Shown here: piece by piece, positions 1 to 6,627 of the stretch
How the letters are laid out: every line of letters starts with the position of its first letter
Numbering within the stretch: the stretch's first letter is position 1
Assembly (NCBI RefSeq): GCF_010093345.1
Contig: NZ_PDWT01000005.1
Span: 1-64,000, forward strand
Direction: 5' to 3'
DNA: 64,000 nt
From: Pseudoxanthomonas yeongjuensis
GTDB lineage: Bacteria > Pseudomonadota > Gammaproteobacteria > Xanthomonadales > Xanthomonadaceae
The notes under the pieces: model-generated
Told to the model about the DNA's origin: nothing
Seen by the model: the letters and a program-made list of their open reading frames with translations, nothing else
The model's database searches: none
Program-made: the position numbers and the translations under genes

Positions 1-2
1 TC

Positions 3-104
3 GTCATCGGCGAGCAAACCGATCGCGTGAAAGTTGAACACTATCCGGAGGCGACCCTAAACGCTGCGGCGGATTGGCCGAAGGAAGAACTACCGCAATA
101 TTGA
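3..104 (+). CDS. C-terminal part of an unknown cassette protein, antiparallel to the array
   Basis: The open frame enters from the left edge and gives a 33-residue C-terminus ending in PKEELPQY, with TGA at 102-104. It runs on the plus strand, opposite to almost all other cassette genes, and ends about 10 bases before the attC at 115. A diverged copy of the same stretch lies at 5211-5297 in another cassette, at the same place next to the attC. The copy keeps the terminal Gln-Tyr-stop but has an internal stop. Family not recognised; the 5' part is outside the window. Confidence 0.5.
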   Translation, partial: VIGEQTDRVKVEHYPEATLNAAADWPKEELPQY

Positions 105-114
105 TTGCATTGCC

Positions 115-174
115 GCCTAACGCCTGAATTAAGCCGACCCGCGAAGCGGGTTCGGCTTGAATGAATTGTTAGAG
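115..174 (-). repeat. attC site, short form
   Basis: This 60 bp imperfect palindrome is bounded by GCCTAAC and GTTAGAG. The inner arms AAGCCGACCCGC and GCGGGTTCGGCTT give the folded bottom-strand hairpin used by IntI. It is the attC of the HEPN/AbiU2 cassette. Confidence 0.93.
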
Positions 175-810
175 CGCACTCACCGGGGATGCAAGAAGCT
201 CGAGCTTTTTGAGCTTTGCGACGAGCAGCCTGGCCCCACTCTCATCTACAAAGTCCTCATACATTACGGTTGTGTCCCGATAGTGCAGGTCGAGGCGATT
301 CAGGACTTTGCGTAACGAAGCCAGCATGGTCTCAACACGCTCACGACTGACCCCACTCAGGGGATTGGACGCGCGGTCAGTAAGGTAGTCATGGTCCTGA
401 TGGGCAATGCGCTTGTTGCGATGCTCACGCGCAAATTCAGCCGCAGCCACGGCCTCGGCGCAAAGAGTCTCCACCTCCGCCTTGAGCGTAGGGTCACTAA
501 TCAAACTAGGCAGTGATTGGATGGTCAGGTTTTTCTTGTTACCGGTCTTGGGCGGGTCTGTCATCCTGGATATGCCGAGGAGGACGCTATCCCAAATTTC
601 GTCTTGAATGATCTTGAAAAAGAGGCCTGCCATTCGGTTTAGTAGGTGAACGGTGTCACTATCCTTGCCAAAGAGCTGGCGGTATTGCTGCCAGACAATA
701 TGGAGCTCCATGAGCTTCCGGTAGAGCTGAAAGAACGCAGTGCCGAGATCTTCGCCCATGGAAGAGATGTAATCGTCTTTGACTTCTGCTTCAGTTCGCG
801 TCGTGGTCAT
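169..810 (-). CDS. HEPN/AbiU2-like cassette protein
   Basis: The 213-residue protein is the largest in the array. It is all-helical in character, and residues 131-137 read RNKRIAH within EHRNKRIAHQD, matching the Rx4-6H signature of HEPN RNases. The surrounding pattern (LHIVWQQYRQLF near residue 36, FFKIIQDEIWDSVLLGISRMTDPP near 64-86) resembles the AbiU2 HEPN family. HEPN proteins often act as RNases in abortive infection or toxin-antitoxin systems; that role is inferred. The start ATG lies about 10 bases after the attC at 818, and the TAA stop is supplied by the attC at 115. No partner nucleotidyltransferase is adjacent, so it may act alone. Confidence 0.75.
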   Translation of the reverse strand: MTTTRTEAEVKDDYISSMGEDLGTAFFQLYRKLMELHIVWQQYRQLFGKDSDTVHLLNRMAGLFFKIIQDEIWDSVLLGISRMTDPPKTGNKKNLTIQSLPSLISDPTLKAEVETLCAEAVAAAEFAREHRNKRIAHQDHDYLTDRASNPLSGVSRERVETMLASLRKVLNRLDLHYRDTTVMYEDFVDESGARLLVAKLKKLELLASPVSAL

Positions 811-817
811 GTGTGCG

Positions 818-933
818 CTCTAACGCCTGAGTTAAGCCGACCCGCAGCGGGGCGGCGACTGGATGCAATATAGCCGAAGGCCTGCAGTCAGGCGCCGCCC
901 CGATGCGGGTTCGGCTTGAACGAATTGTTAGGC
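818..933 (-). repeat. attC site, long form A
   Basis: This 116 bp site is bounded by CTCTAAC and GTTAGGC. It keeps the short-form outer arms and adds a central arm with GGATGCAATATAGCCG. Confidence 0.92.
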
Positions 934-940
934 CTCAACG

Positions 941-1201
941 CTACCATGGCAGCTCCGCCCAGCTTTTTCCTTTCAGGTCGCGGTAGCGCCCAGAGAACTG
1001 ACCGATGAAGTAGCTCAGGCTTGCTGCTGCGGCGGCAATCCAACAGATCACCATCAACCAAAAGCCTACACGGCCCGCGGCTTGCAGCCCGATGAAGTAA
1101 AGAGCAACACACAACCCGCCAAGCACAATTCCAGCGAGGCAGGCGACTGCAAAGACCAACCAGCTGCGCGGCTTACCAAGTTTTTGAATCAACGTTTGCA
1201 T
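941..1201 (-). CDS. Two-helix membrane protein, integron cassette
   Basis: The 86-residue protein starts at the ATG at 1199-1201, 16 bases after the attC; a longer in-frame start lies inside the attC and is unlikely. Two hydrophobic segments, about residues 14-37 and 45-67, are followed by a basic C-terminal tail (GRYRDLKGK). It probably sits in the inner membrane as a helical hairpin. No family recognised. Confidence 0.7.
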   Translation of the reverse strand: MQTLIQKLGKPRSWLVFAVACLAGIVLGGLCVALYFIGLQAAGRVGFWLMVICWIAAAAASLSYFIGQFSGRYRDLKGKSWAELPW

Positions 1202-1216
1202 AATTGTTGGATTGAG

Positions 1217-1333
1217 GCCTAACGCCTGAGTTAAGCCGACCCGCAGCGGGGCGGCGACTGGATGCAAATATAGCCGAAGGCGTGCAGTCAGGCGCCGCCC
1301 CGATGTGGGTTCGGCTTGAACGAATTGTTAGGC
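1217..1333 (-). repeat. attC site, long form A
   Basis: This 117 bp site is bounded by GCCTAAC and GTTAGGC and carries the central arm GATGCAAATATAGCCG. It is nearly identical to the sites at 818 and 6077. Confidence 0.93.
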
Positions 1334-1588
1334 GGCACCATCGGAACCTTCCGATCCAGATTTTCCGTCCCGTAACAGCCGGATAATTAGCTTTCCAGCG
1401 GTCAGATAGACGGCTAAAAAAATTAGAAGCAAGAACACGTAGTCAGTGAAATGAGCCGACATTTCAGCGATTGCGGGAATATCACGACGAGCTGCCCGAT
1501 ACGCAAGAGTAATCAAGACTAGAGCCGGGGCCATCCTCAGAAGAAGAGTAGAGAACATCTCTCTGTAACTGATCTTGTTGGTCGCCAT
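1328..1588 (-). CDS. Small membrane protein, integron cassette
   Basis: The 86-residue protein begins MATNKISYREMF. It has a moderately hydrophobic helix near residues 19-31 and a strong one near 48-71 (DYVFLLLIFLAVYLTAGKLI), followed by a charged Ser/Gly-rich tail. The stop TAA is the one built into the attC end at 1328-1330. No family recognised; location in the inner membrane is inferred from hydrophobicity. Confidence 0.7.
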   Translation of the reverse strand: MATNKISYREMFSTLLLRMAPALVLITLAYRAARRDIPAIAEMSAHFTDYVFLLLIFLAVYLTAGKLIIRLLRDGKSGSEGSDGAA

Positions 1589-1602
1589 ACTCTTCTTGTG
1601 CC

Positions 1603-1716
1603 GCCTAACGCCTGAGTTAAGCCGACCCGCAGCGGGGTGGCGACTGGGTGCTAGCGTAGCGGAAAAGCACCCAGGCGGTGCCCCGATGCGGGTTCGGCTT
1701 GAACGAATTGTTAGGC
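1603..1716 (-). repeat. attC site, long form B
   Basis: This 114 bp site is bounded by GCCTAAC and GTTAGGC. Its central hairpin is GGGTGCTAGCGTAGCGG followed by AAAAGCACCC. Confidence 0.93.
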
Positions 1717-1721
1717 CCCAT

Positions 1722-2180
1722 CTACGGCTGGCACTCCGACCGAATAGACCTGACGGTGCCGGACTCTACGGCGATTTGCAGCCAGCAAGGAAAGTCCGAC
1801 GTGGGGTAGTACTCCATGTAGCGGCCGTCCTCGCGCAGCGCCACCATAGGCTTGCCATAGAGCGCTTGCACCTTTGAGAACGGCTGCCCTGGGCATGCAC
1901 CCTGCGGTGTGCAGTACTTTGGACTGGTGCTGAGAATCTCGCCAACTCGGCCGGCTTCGTCGAGCCAAACCGTAAAACCGGCATAGCGCATCTCGACAGG
2001 CAGGAAGTCGTCGGTTTGTCGCTCAGCAGACGGACTGCCAAGTACGGATTTGACGGAAGCCGCAGGTACGCCGAGCTCTATGCCGCCGAGGCTCAGCGCA
2101 CTGTCAGGAACGATGGAGATCTCGGCGCCTGGCGCCAGAGTGCCCATAAGAATAAGTGAGATAGCCGCGCTGCTTGCCAT
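1722..2180 (-). CDS. Exported protein with two BamE/SmpA-like repeats, integron cassette
   Basis: The 152-residue protein has an N-terminal hydrophobic signal sequence (residues 1-19, Ala-Pro-Gly-Ala end), so it is probably periplasmic. The mature part shows two similar units, residues about 31-85 and 94-148. Each begins with a Gly-x-Pro step, then V..(V/L)(L/Y)G.P, then strand-forming sequence, a pattern seen in BamE/SmpA-type folds. Three Cys residues (KYC, GAC, FPC) plus a fourth near the end (SEC) could form disulfides. The repeat reading is inference from pattern only; the function is unknown. Confidence 0.65.
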   Translation of the reverse strand: MASSAAISLILMGTLAPGAEISIVPDSALSLGGIELGVPAASVKSVLGSPSAERQTDDFLPVEMRYAGFTVWLDEAGRVGEILSTSPKYCTPQGACPGQPFSKVQALYGKPMVALREDGRYMEYYPTSDFPCWLQIAVESGTVRSIRSECQP

Positions 2181-2183
2181 GGG

Positions 2184-2243
2184 GCCTAACGCCTGAGTTA
2201 AGCCGAGCCGCGAAGCGGCTTCGGCTTGAACGAATTGTTATGC
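2184..2243 (-). repeat. attC site, short form
   Basis: This 60 bp palindrome is bounded by GCCTAAC and GTTATGC. Its inner stem is AAGCCGAGCCGC paired with GCGGCTTCGGCTT, with compensatory change relative to the other short sites. Confidence 0.93.
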
Positions 2244-2254
2244 GTCACCCGCAT

Positions 2255-2743
2255 CTAGTGAGCTGCCTGCTGTGTTTCGCGAGCGTCCGAAATGAGGTGA
2301 CTGATTATTTGCCAATTGCCGTCAGTCTGTGCAAATACCCGCAGGTGGCTCGTGCGCCGCTGCCCAATCTCTTGTCCAGTGGGGTTGCGTTGTCCTTTGC
2401 GCTGCACCCGTGTGATAACCAGGGCGAGGTCTGGTTTGATAAAGCGGATGTCTTGAGCGACGGTCTCGCTGTCACCAGCCATGACAAAGGGCAGGGCAAA
2501 CACCTCAGTTAGCAGCTTCTCAATTTCTACGCGGCCGACGCGACTCATGCCGAAGGCATTTGTCCAATCAGCGCTGTCCGAGTAGTCCTGTGCCGCCAAT
2601 TTTGGATCTTTTATCTTCCAGGCAGCGTTCCAGTTCTCAATGGCGCGTTCGATTTCAGCCTGGTCAGGCGCCTGTTGATCTTCGGAGGCGCGTACGTTTG
2701 CCGTGCCGAGAAGAATGAGCAAGAAAAGCAACACGATTCTCAT
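2255..2743 (-). CDS. Exported NTF2-like (DUF4440/SnoaL-type) protein, integron cassette
   Basis: The 162-residue protein has a clear signal peptide (MRIVLLFLLILLGTANVRAS) and then a domain of about 125 residues. That domain matches the cone-shaped NTF2-like layout: an IERAIENWNAAWKIKD helix, a DYSDSADWTNAFG segment, a beta-rich middle and a final DGNWQIISHLISD strand pair. Such domains bind small ligands or act as isomerases or hydrolases; no specific substrate can be read. It is probably periplasmic. Confidence 0.75.
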   Translation of the reverse strand: MRIVLLFLLILLGTANVRASEDQQAPDQAEIERAIENWNAAWKIKDPKLAAQDYSDSADWTNAFGMSRVGRVEIEKLLTEVFALPFVMAGDSETVAQDIRFIKPDLALVITRVQRKGQRNPTGQEIGQRRTSHLRVFAQTDGNWQIISHLISDARETQQAAH

Positions 2744-2758
2744 GGAATCTCCAGTGAC

Positions 2759-2875
2759 GCATAACGCCTGAGTTAAGCCGACCCGTAGTGGGACGGTGAT
2801 TGGGTGAAATTAGAACAGAAACCAGGCGCTTGAACGAAGCCAAGATGCGGGTTCGGCTTGAATGAATTGTTAGGT
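2759..2875 (-). repeat. attC site, long form C (divergent centre)
   Basis: This 117 bp site is bounded by GCATAAC and GTTAGGT. The outer arms match the other sites, but the central part (GATTGGGTGAAATTAGAACAG onward) is unlike forms A and B, so it is the most divergent site in the window. Confidence 0.88.
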
Positions 2876-3211
2876 GCCATTGGGGCGAAGCTCTGAGAAT
2901 CGCCCCAGCGCGAGCAGATATGACCAGCCAACTACAGCAAGCGAAATGAACGGTGCCCCGAACTCAAGCACTGCTTTGAGTGGCCCCATCGAGTAGATGT
3001 TGCCAGTCTTGATAGTGAAGGTATCTGCGTAGGCTTTGATCGCTATGGTTAGCAACACGAATAGTGATATGTACAAGACTCCAAAGAGCGTCGCATGACG
3101 AAAGGAGTGGCCAGCCGAGCAGGCGGCGCACCGAATTCTAGACGGCCAGCCTAAGATCACGCGTGAGTTGCGTATCTTTGCTCCACAAGACCTGCAGAAG
3201 AAGTTGGCCAT
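2870..3211 (-). CDS. Zinc-ribbon membrane protein, integron cassette
   Basis: The 113-residue protein has an N-terminal zinc-ribbon-like pair CRSCG (residues 6-10) and CAAC (about residues 28-31). Two hydrophobic segments follow, about residues 43-62 and 87-105. The layout suggests a cytoplasmic metal-binding head on a membrane hairpin. The stop TAA lies in the flanking attC. No named family recognised. Confidence 0.7.
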   Translation of the reverse strand: MANFFCRSCGAKIRNSRVILGWPSRIRCAACSAGHSFRHATLFGVLYISLFVLLTIAIKAYADTFTIKTGNIYSMGPLKAVLEFGAPFISLAVVGWSYLLALGRFSELRPNGT

Positions 3212-3214
3212 GGC

Positions 3215-3328
3215 ACCTAACGCCTGAGTTAAGCCGACCCGTAGCGGGGTGGCGACTGGGTGCTAGCGTAGCGGAAAAGCACCCAGGCGGTGCCCCGATG
3301 CGGGTTCGGCTTGAACGAATTGTTAGGC
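3215..3328 (-). repeat. attC site, long form B
   Basis: This 114 bp site is bounded by ACCTAAC and GTTAGGC and has the central GGGTGCTAGCGTAGCGG hairpin. Confidence 0.93.
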
Positions 3329-3332
3329 CTGC

Positions 3333-3680
3333 TCACGGGCTTTTGCCAAGCTGCTTGGACACCACAAATACCTGGACGCTACTCATTGAGCACTCCTCAC
3401 TGGACGCGTTGCTGTGAGTTATTACCTCGATCATTCCACTAGCCTTAAGCCGAAACGTCACGCGATGGATCTGGCGGTACAGGTCTTTACCAATTTTCTG
3501 CTGCGCCAGAAGCTCAACATGAGTCTTGTTGAAATCTACAGCCGGGTTGTCGGTCAGACCAGCATTCTTTAGATGCACAAATGCCATGGTTGGTGCCCAG
3601 CTGTCTGGGGTAGAACATCCAAGGTCACGCGCATCAACGCTTGAGAGCGCAAGTAGGAGAAGGGCTGATCCGAGTTCCAT
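3333..3680 (-). CDS. Exported protein of unknown function, integron cassette
   Basis: The 115-residue protein has a short N-terminal hydrophobic segment (residues 1-17, ending Val-Asp-Ala), read as a signal peptide. The mature part of about 98 residues has two Cys (LGCST and SEECS), which could pair in the periplasm, and beta-rich sequence. No family recognised. Confidence 0.65.
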   Translation of the reverse strand: MELGSALLLLALSSVDARDLGCSTPDSWAPTMAFVHLKNAGLTDNPAVDFNKTHVELLAQQKIGKDLYRQIHRVTFRLKASGMIEVITHSNASSEECSMSSVQVFVVSKQLGKSP

Positions 3681-3696
3681 GAATCTTCCTAAGCAG

Positions 3697-3756
3697 GCCT
3701 AACGCCTGAATTAAGCCGAGCCGCGAAGCGGCTTCGGCTTGAATGAATTGTTAGCC
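3697..3756 (-). repeat. attC site, short form
   Basis: This 60 bp palindrome is bounded by GCCTAAC and GTTAGCC, with a stem like the site at 2184. Confidence 0.93.
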
Positions 3757-4185
3757 ACCGGGCCGTACAAGCTGGACCACCGGCTTTTTATCAAGCTCCA
3801 CCCGGACAACACTGGGGGGGAGGGCGACATTTTGTGAAACGCCAATAGCTACGCGCTGATAAGCCGAGCGAAGTTGCCCTTTATGGGCCGAGAAAGAAAC
3901 CGAACGCACCCGATGATTGCATAGGTCCTCAACGACGGTCCCTTTGCCAGAGTACGTGTCGAACGCAACCGGAACAGAGAAGCGCCCCTTAGAGTCCGTT
4001 ATCGCCAAGGCCGGGCCAGAGGGGCCGTCCCACTCCGACCACGAGATGCCAACCGACGCGCCGGACAGAGGTGCTCCGGCCTTATCAGTGACCTTGCCAG
4101 AGAATACAAAGAACTCTGAGGCGCACTTTGCGCTGGCAGGGTGCGCCGCTAGAAGGAGAACTGTGAGTGCGAGTGAATTTTTCAC
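3751..4185 (-). CDS. Exported carboxypeptidase-regulatory-like (beta-sandwich) protein, integron cassette
   Basis: The 144-residue protein has a signal peptide (residues 1-19, ending ASA). The mature domain follows the CarboxypepD_reg pattern: FSGKVTDKAGAPLSGASVGI near residues 28-47, then AITDSKGRFSVPV near 61-73. That is a prealbumin-like beta sandwich often found in surface or periplasmic proteins. Two Cys (KCAS and DLCNH) may pair. The stop TAA comes from the attC. The function is unknown beyond a binding or structural role. Confidence 0.75.
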   Translation of the reverse strand: MKNSLALTVLLLAAHPASAKCASEFFVFSGKVTDKAGAPLSGASVGISWSEWDGPSGPALAITDSKGRFSVPVAFDTYSGKGTVVEDLCNHRVRSVSFSAHKGQLRSAYQRVAIGVSQNVALPPSVVRVELDKKPVVQLVRPGG

Positions 4186-4188
4186 GGT

Positions 4189-4302
4189 GGCTAACGCCTG
4201 AGTTAAGCCGACCCGTAGCGGGGTGGCGACTGGGTGCTAGCGTAGCGGAAAAGCACCCAGGCGGCGCCCCGATGCGGGTTCGGCTTGAACGAATTGTTAG
4301 GC
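4189..4302 (-). repeat. attC site, long form B
   Basis: This 114 bp site is bounded by GGCTAAC and GTTAGGC and has the central GGGTGCTAGCGTAGCGG hairpin. Confidence 0.93.
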
Positions 4303-4593
4303 CGCAGGGCGACCCGCCCAAGCACTGAAGTCCTCAATGTCTGCAATGAATCCAATGACCTCGTCCCCAGAGCGCACAGAACTGACTCCTTGAATGTTGA
4401 CGGTTTGCTGCAGATGCCAGGAAACAGTTTGGTCAAGATGATTTTTGTACACATGAGGCGGCTCGCCTTGAAGCGCAGCCTGCACGTCCTCGGGGCTAGG
4501 AAGTCTGAAGTAGCGCACTTGTACATCAATCGATCCGGTCGGAACGCCATCAATTTGGCATTGATAGGTAGCAATTGCGAGCCATCTATTCAT
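4297..4593 (-). CDS. Soluble protein of unknown function, integron cassette
   Basis: The 98-residue protein begins MNRWLAIATYQCQIDG directly after the attC at 4597. It has no signal peptide or membrane segment. Its stop TAA lies within the attC end at 4297-4299. An overlapping open frame exists on the plus strand, but the minus-strand frame has the normal cassette position and start. Family not recognised. Confidence 0.6.
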   Translation of the reverse strand: MNRWLAIATYQCQIDGVPTGSIDVQVRYFRLPSPEDVQAALQGEPPHVYKNHLDQTVSWHLQQTVNIQGVSSVRSGDEVIGFIADIEDFSAWAGRPAA

Positions 4594-4596
4594 GAG

Positions 4597-4656
4597 GCCT
4601 AACGCCTGAATTAAGCCGACCCGCGAAGCGGGTTCGGCTTGAATGAATTGTTAGGC
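4597..4656 (-). repeat. attC site, short form
   Basis: This 60 bp palindrome is bounded by GCCTAAC and GTTAGGC, with perfect inner arms ACCCGC and GCGGGT. Confidence 0.94.
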
Positions 4657-4956
4657 ACCGTACCACTCTCCTGTCCGGTAGCGGACTGGAAGATCAGGAG
4701 CGTCATCAGGATACTCGTAGCCCATGGCGCGCAGCTCATCGAACCAGCGGTCTCGTTTTGAATCCGGAAGCTTTGTGCCACACCAGGGGCAAAAGTGGAT
4801 GTGGCTAACCGCCGGGGAGCCATGAATGATCAGGCCGTACTCATCAAACACGGCCGAGTAGTGAACGAGCGCGTCTGGGCACTCAAATGGATCAGGATGC
4901 TGATCGCATTGATGCGTCACTTGCCTCGTCATGACCCGACAGCAGTGTTCTTTCAT
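4651..4956 (-). CDS. DUF6980-like cysteine-rich protein, integron cassette
   Basis: The 101-residue soluble protein has metal-site-like Cys/His: HCC at residues 4-6, HQCDQH near 15-20 and HFCPWCG near 54-60. The layout (N-terminal Cys pair, a CP segment, IHFCPWCGTKLP, then a C-terminal WFDEL..MG) resembles the small DUF6980 family. The family name is from memory and the function is unknown; zinc binding is inferred. The stop TAA is from the attC. Confidence 0.7.
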   Translation of the reverse strand: MKEHCCRVMTRQVTHQCDQHPDPFECPDALVHYSAVFDEYGLIIHGSPAVSHIHFCPWCGTKLPDSKRDRWFDELRAMGYEYPDDAPDLPVRYRTGEWYGA

Positions 4957-4961
4957 TAGGT

Positions 4962-5021
4962 GCCTAACGTCTGAATTAAGCCGACCCGCGAAGCGGGTTC
5001 GGCTTGAATGACTTGTTATGC
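4962..5021 (-). repeat. attC site, short form
   Basis: This 60 bp palindrome is bounded by GCCTAAC and GTTATGC. Two bases differ from the consensus arms (GTCTG for GCCTG, GACTTG for GAATTG). Confidence 0.92.
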
Positions 5022-5297
5022 GGTAGATGCCCAGAAGGGTTGGAAACTAGCCAACACAACCGGGAACCACCGCCCCGTCGAAATACTACCAGCCTTTATG
5101 ACCGGAGCTTTGGCAAGAACCCATCAGCCGAAGAACGGCCGAAGCCAAAGCCAATCGCAGCACCCAGATCAATCCGCCGACATCGAAGCGGCGGACGAAT
5201 GGGCGTAATTAAGTTGGAAACAATTGTCCGGAGGCGACCCTGGACGATGCGGCGCATTAGCCGAAGGAAGAACTGCGGCAATATTGATCGCATTACC
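5022..5297. other. Integron cassette without a convincing intact gene
   Basis: These 276 bases sit between two short attC sites. Only short frames with unusual composition exist on either strand, and none has the usual minus-strand start next to the attC at 5298. The right third (5211-5297) is a decayed copy of the cassette cut by the left window edge. The left part has no recognisable similarity within the window. Confidence 0.6.
5211..5297 (+). pseudogene. Decayed copy of the antiparallel gene seen at 3-104
   Basis: These bases align with 30-114 over their whole length, sharing the blocks CCGGAGGCGACCCT, GCCGAAGGAAGAACT and GCAATATTGAT. In the frame homologous to the 3-104 gene, a TGG (Trp) has become TAG at 5258-5260. 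The shared stretch sits in both cases directly beside an attC crossover, so the two cassettes share an origin. Calling this copy non-functional is inference. Confidence 0.65.
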
Positions 5298-5357
5298 GCA
5301 TAACGCCGGAATTAAGCCGAACCGCGAAGCGGTTTCGGCTTGAATGACTTGTTATGC
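5298..5357 (-). repeat. attC site, short form
   Basis: This 60 bp palindrome is bounded by GCATAAC and GTTATGC, with AACCGC/GCGGTT inner arms. Confidence 0.93.
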
Positions 5358-5602
5358 GGTACTGGCCGAGTTGTCACCGAACCGCCCCCTTTTGCCGCCG
5401 TAGGCCGAACAGTATCAGCAACCTGGTCTGAGGGCATTAGCTTGAACCCGTGGCCCAAGGTGCGCCCGGAGCCAGCTAGGCGGACTGCGGGAATCACCCG
5501 CTGAGCGAGCAACTCTCAGACCCGGAACTTGCCGAAGCCGACGCTCGCAGCACGCATGAGCCGGACAAAAGAAGAAGCAGCGACTGCCCTGCCCCAGTAA
5601 CC
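5358..5602. other. Integron cassette with no supported gene
   Basis: These 245 bases lie between attC sites at 5298 and 5603. Open frames here are short, rich in Arg/Pro/Ser and do not start at the usual cassette position. I see no signal peptide, motif or similarity to the neighbours. It could be a non-coding or regulatory-RNA cassette, or a decayed one. Confidence 0.6.
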
Positions 5603-5662
5603 GCATAACGCTTGAATTAAGCCGACCCGCGAAGCGGGTTCGGCTTGAATGAATTGTTAGGC
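5603..5662 (-). repeat. attC site, short form
   Basis: This 60 bp palindrome is bounded by GCATAAC and GTTAGGC, with perfect ACCCGC/GCGGGT arms. Confidence 0.94.
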
Positions 5663-6073
5663 GTCATGCGGTGCTGGCGCCTGCTTGCAAACTGTTACCT
5701 CGTCTGCCCACCAACCACCCCGCTCATACGAGCAAAGCAGGAGATGGCCGCTTGCCGAAGAAACTTTCAGTACTTGGTTCTCAGGTGCTACGAAGTGCAG
5801 TGATACATCCTGCCCGATTAGGTCAGCCCAGGCGGCAGAGCCAGAAACGTCGAAGTCCGTAAGCTCGGCATCTGGCAGGAAGTGCGATGAGTCCTTGGTA
5901 CCGATAGCGTACTGGACAGGCTCTCCAACCCAAGAAACAAAGAGTTCCCGGCCATCTTGGAAGGTCAGTGCGAGCTCTCCGCCAAAGTCATGAGTCTCGT
6001 CCCTCGCTGCCGCATCTACGGCAGACTCCTCGCCCTGAAAAAGTCTGTAACAGATCGCGGTGAGCTTGGACAT
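5657..6073 (-). CDS. Soluble protein of unknown function, integron cassette
   Basis: The 138-residue protein starts with MSKLTAICYRLFQG at 6071-6073, four bases after the attC; a longer frame reaching into the attC is not needed. It has no signal peptide or membrane helix. It is acidic and beta-rich, with FQDGRELFVSWVGEPVQYAI near residues 37-56 and a Trp pair near the end (GGWWADE). The stop TAA is from the attC. Its role is unknown. Confidence 0.7.
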   Translation of the reverse strand: MSKLTAICYRLFQGEESAVDAAARDETHDFGGELALTFQDGRELFVSWVGEPVQYAIGTKDSSHFLPDAELTDFDVSGSAAWADLIGQDVSLHFVAPENQVLKVSSASGHLLLCSYERGGWWADEVTVCKQAPAPHDA

Positions 6074-6076
6074 GAC

Positions 6077-6193
6077 GCCTAACGCCTGAGTTAAGCCGAC
6101 CCGCAGCGGGGCGGCGACTGAATGCAAATATAGCCGAAGGCCTGCAGTCAGGCGCCGCCCCGATGCGGGTTCGGCTTGAACGAATTGTTAGAT
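6077..6193 (-). repeat. attC site, long form A
   Basis: This 117 bp site is bounded by GCCTAAC and GTTAGAT, with the central GAATGCAAATATAGCCG arm. Confidence 0.93.
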
Positions 6194-6498
6194 CGCGCCG
6201 CGACAATCCTTGCACGCCGATGCCTGATGCGTAGAACTACCAGCACAGCTAACGAACAGATAGCCAACCAAAGCGCGCCTGACACCCACAGACCCAAGTC
6301 AGTCGGAATGGGCCAACCATCGGGAGAGCCCTGAAGTGTCGGGTAGCCTTGATCCTCAAGCATCTCAAGGCCCACAACAGTAGGGAAATAGAGCAGCGCC
6401 CCTAGTGGCGGAAGAATACGGGCAACTCCCCAGAGAACAGCCAGCAATAACCCGCCGCCCAAGAGTGAGATGAGTGCTTGACGAGCAAAAGTTGCCAT
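6148..6498 (-). CDS. Membrane protein whose C-terminus is encoded by attC
   Basis: The 116-residue protein begins MATFARQALIS. It has hydrophobic segments near residues 9-26 and 69-90 and a basic cluster RIRHRRAR after the second. The frame does not stop before the attC: the last 13 residues, NNSFKPNPHRGGA, are read from the attC itself and end on a TGA inside it. The real product may be about 103 residues of cassette protein plus this tail. Family not recognised. Confidence 0.68.
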   Translation of the reverse strand: MATFARQALISLLGGGLLLAVLWGVARILPPLGALLYFPTVVGLEMLEDQGYPTLQGSPDGWPIPTDLGLWVSGALWLAICSLAVLVVLRIRHRRARIVAARSNNSFKPNPHRGGA

Positions 6499-6504
6499 AG
6501 CGCG

Positions 6505-6618
6505 ATCTAACGCCTGAGTTAAGCCGACCCGCAGCGGGGTGGCGACTGGGTGCTAGCGTAGCGGAAAAGCACCCAGGCGATGCCCCGATGCGGGTTCGGC
6601 TTGAACGAATTGTTAGGC
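6505..6618 (-). repeat. attC site, long form B
   Basis: This 114 bp site is bounded by ATCTAAC and GTTAGGC and has the central GGGTGCTAGCGTAGCGG hairpin. Confidence 0.93.
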
Positions 6619-6627
6619 CGCAGACGA

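Noticed and set aside
941-1267. 108-residue version of the cassette membrane protein
   Set aside because: The first 22 residues come from the attC site; the ATG at 1201 is the natural start just after the crossover.
5004-5303. Plus-strand 99-codon frame in a gene-poor cassette
   Set aside because: It starts inside an attC, is Arg/Pro-rich and does not use the frame homologous to the related cassette at the left edge.
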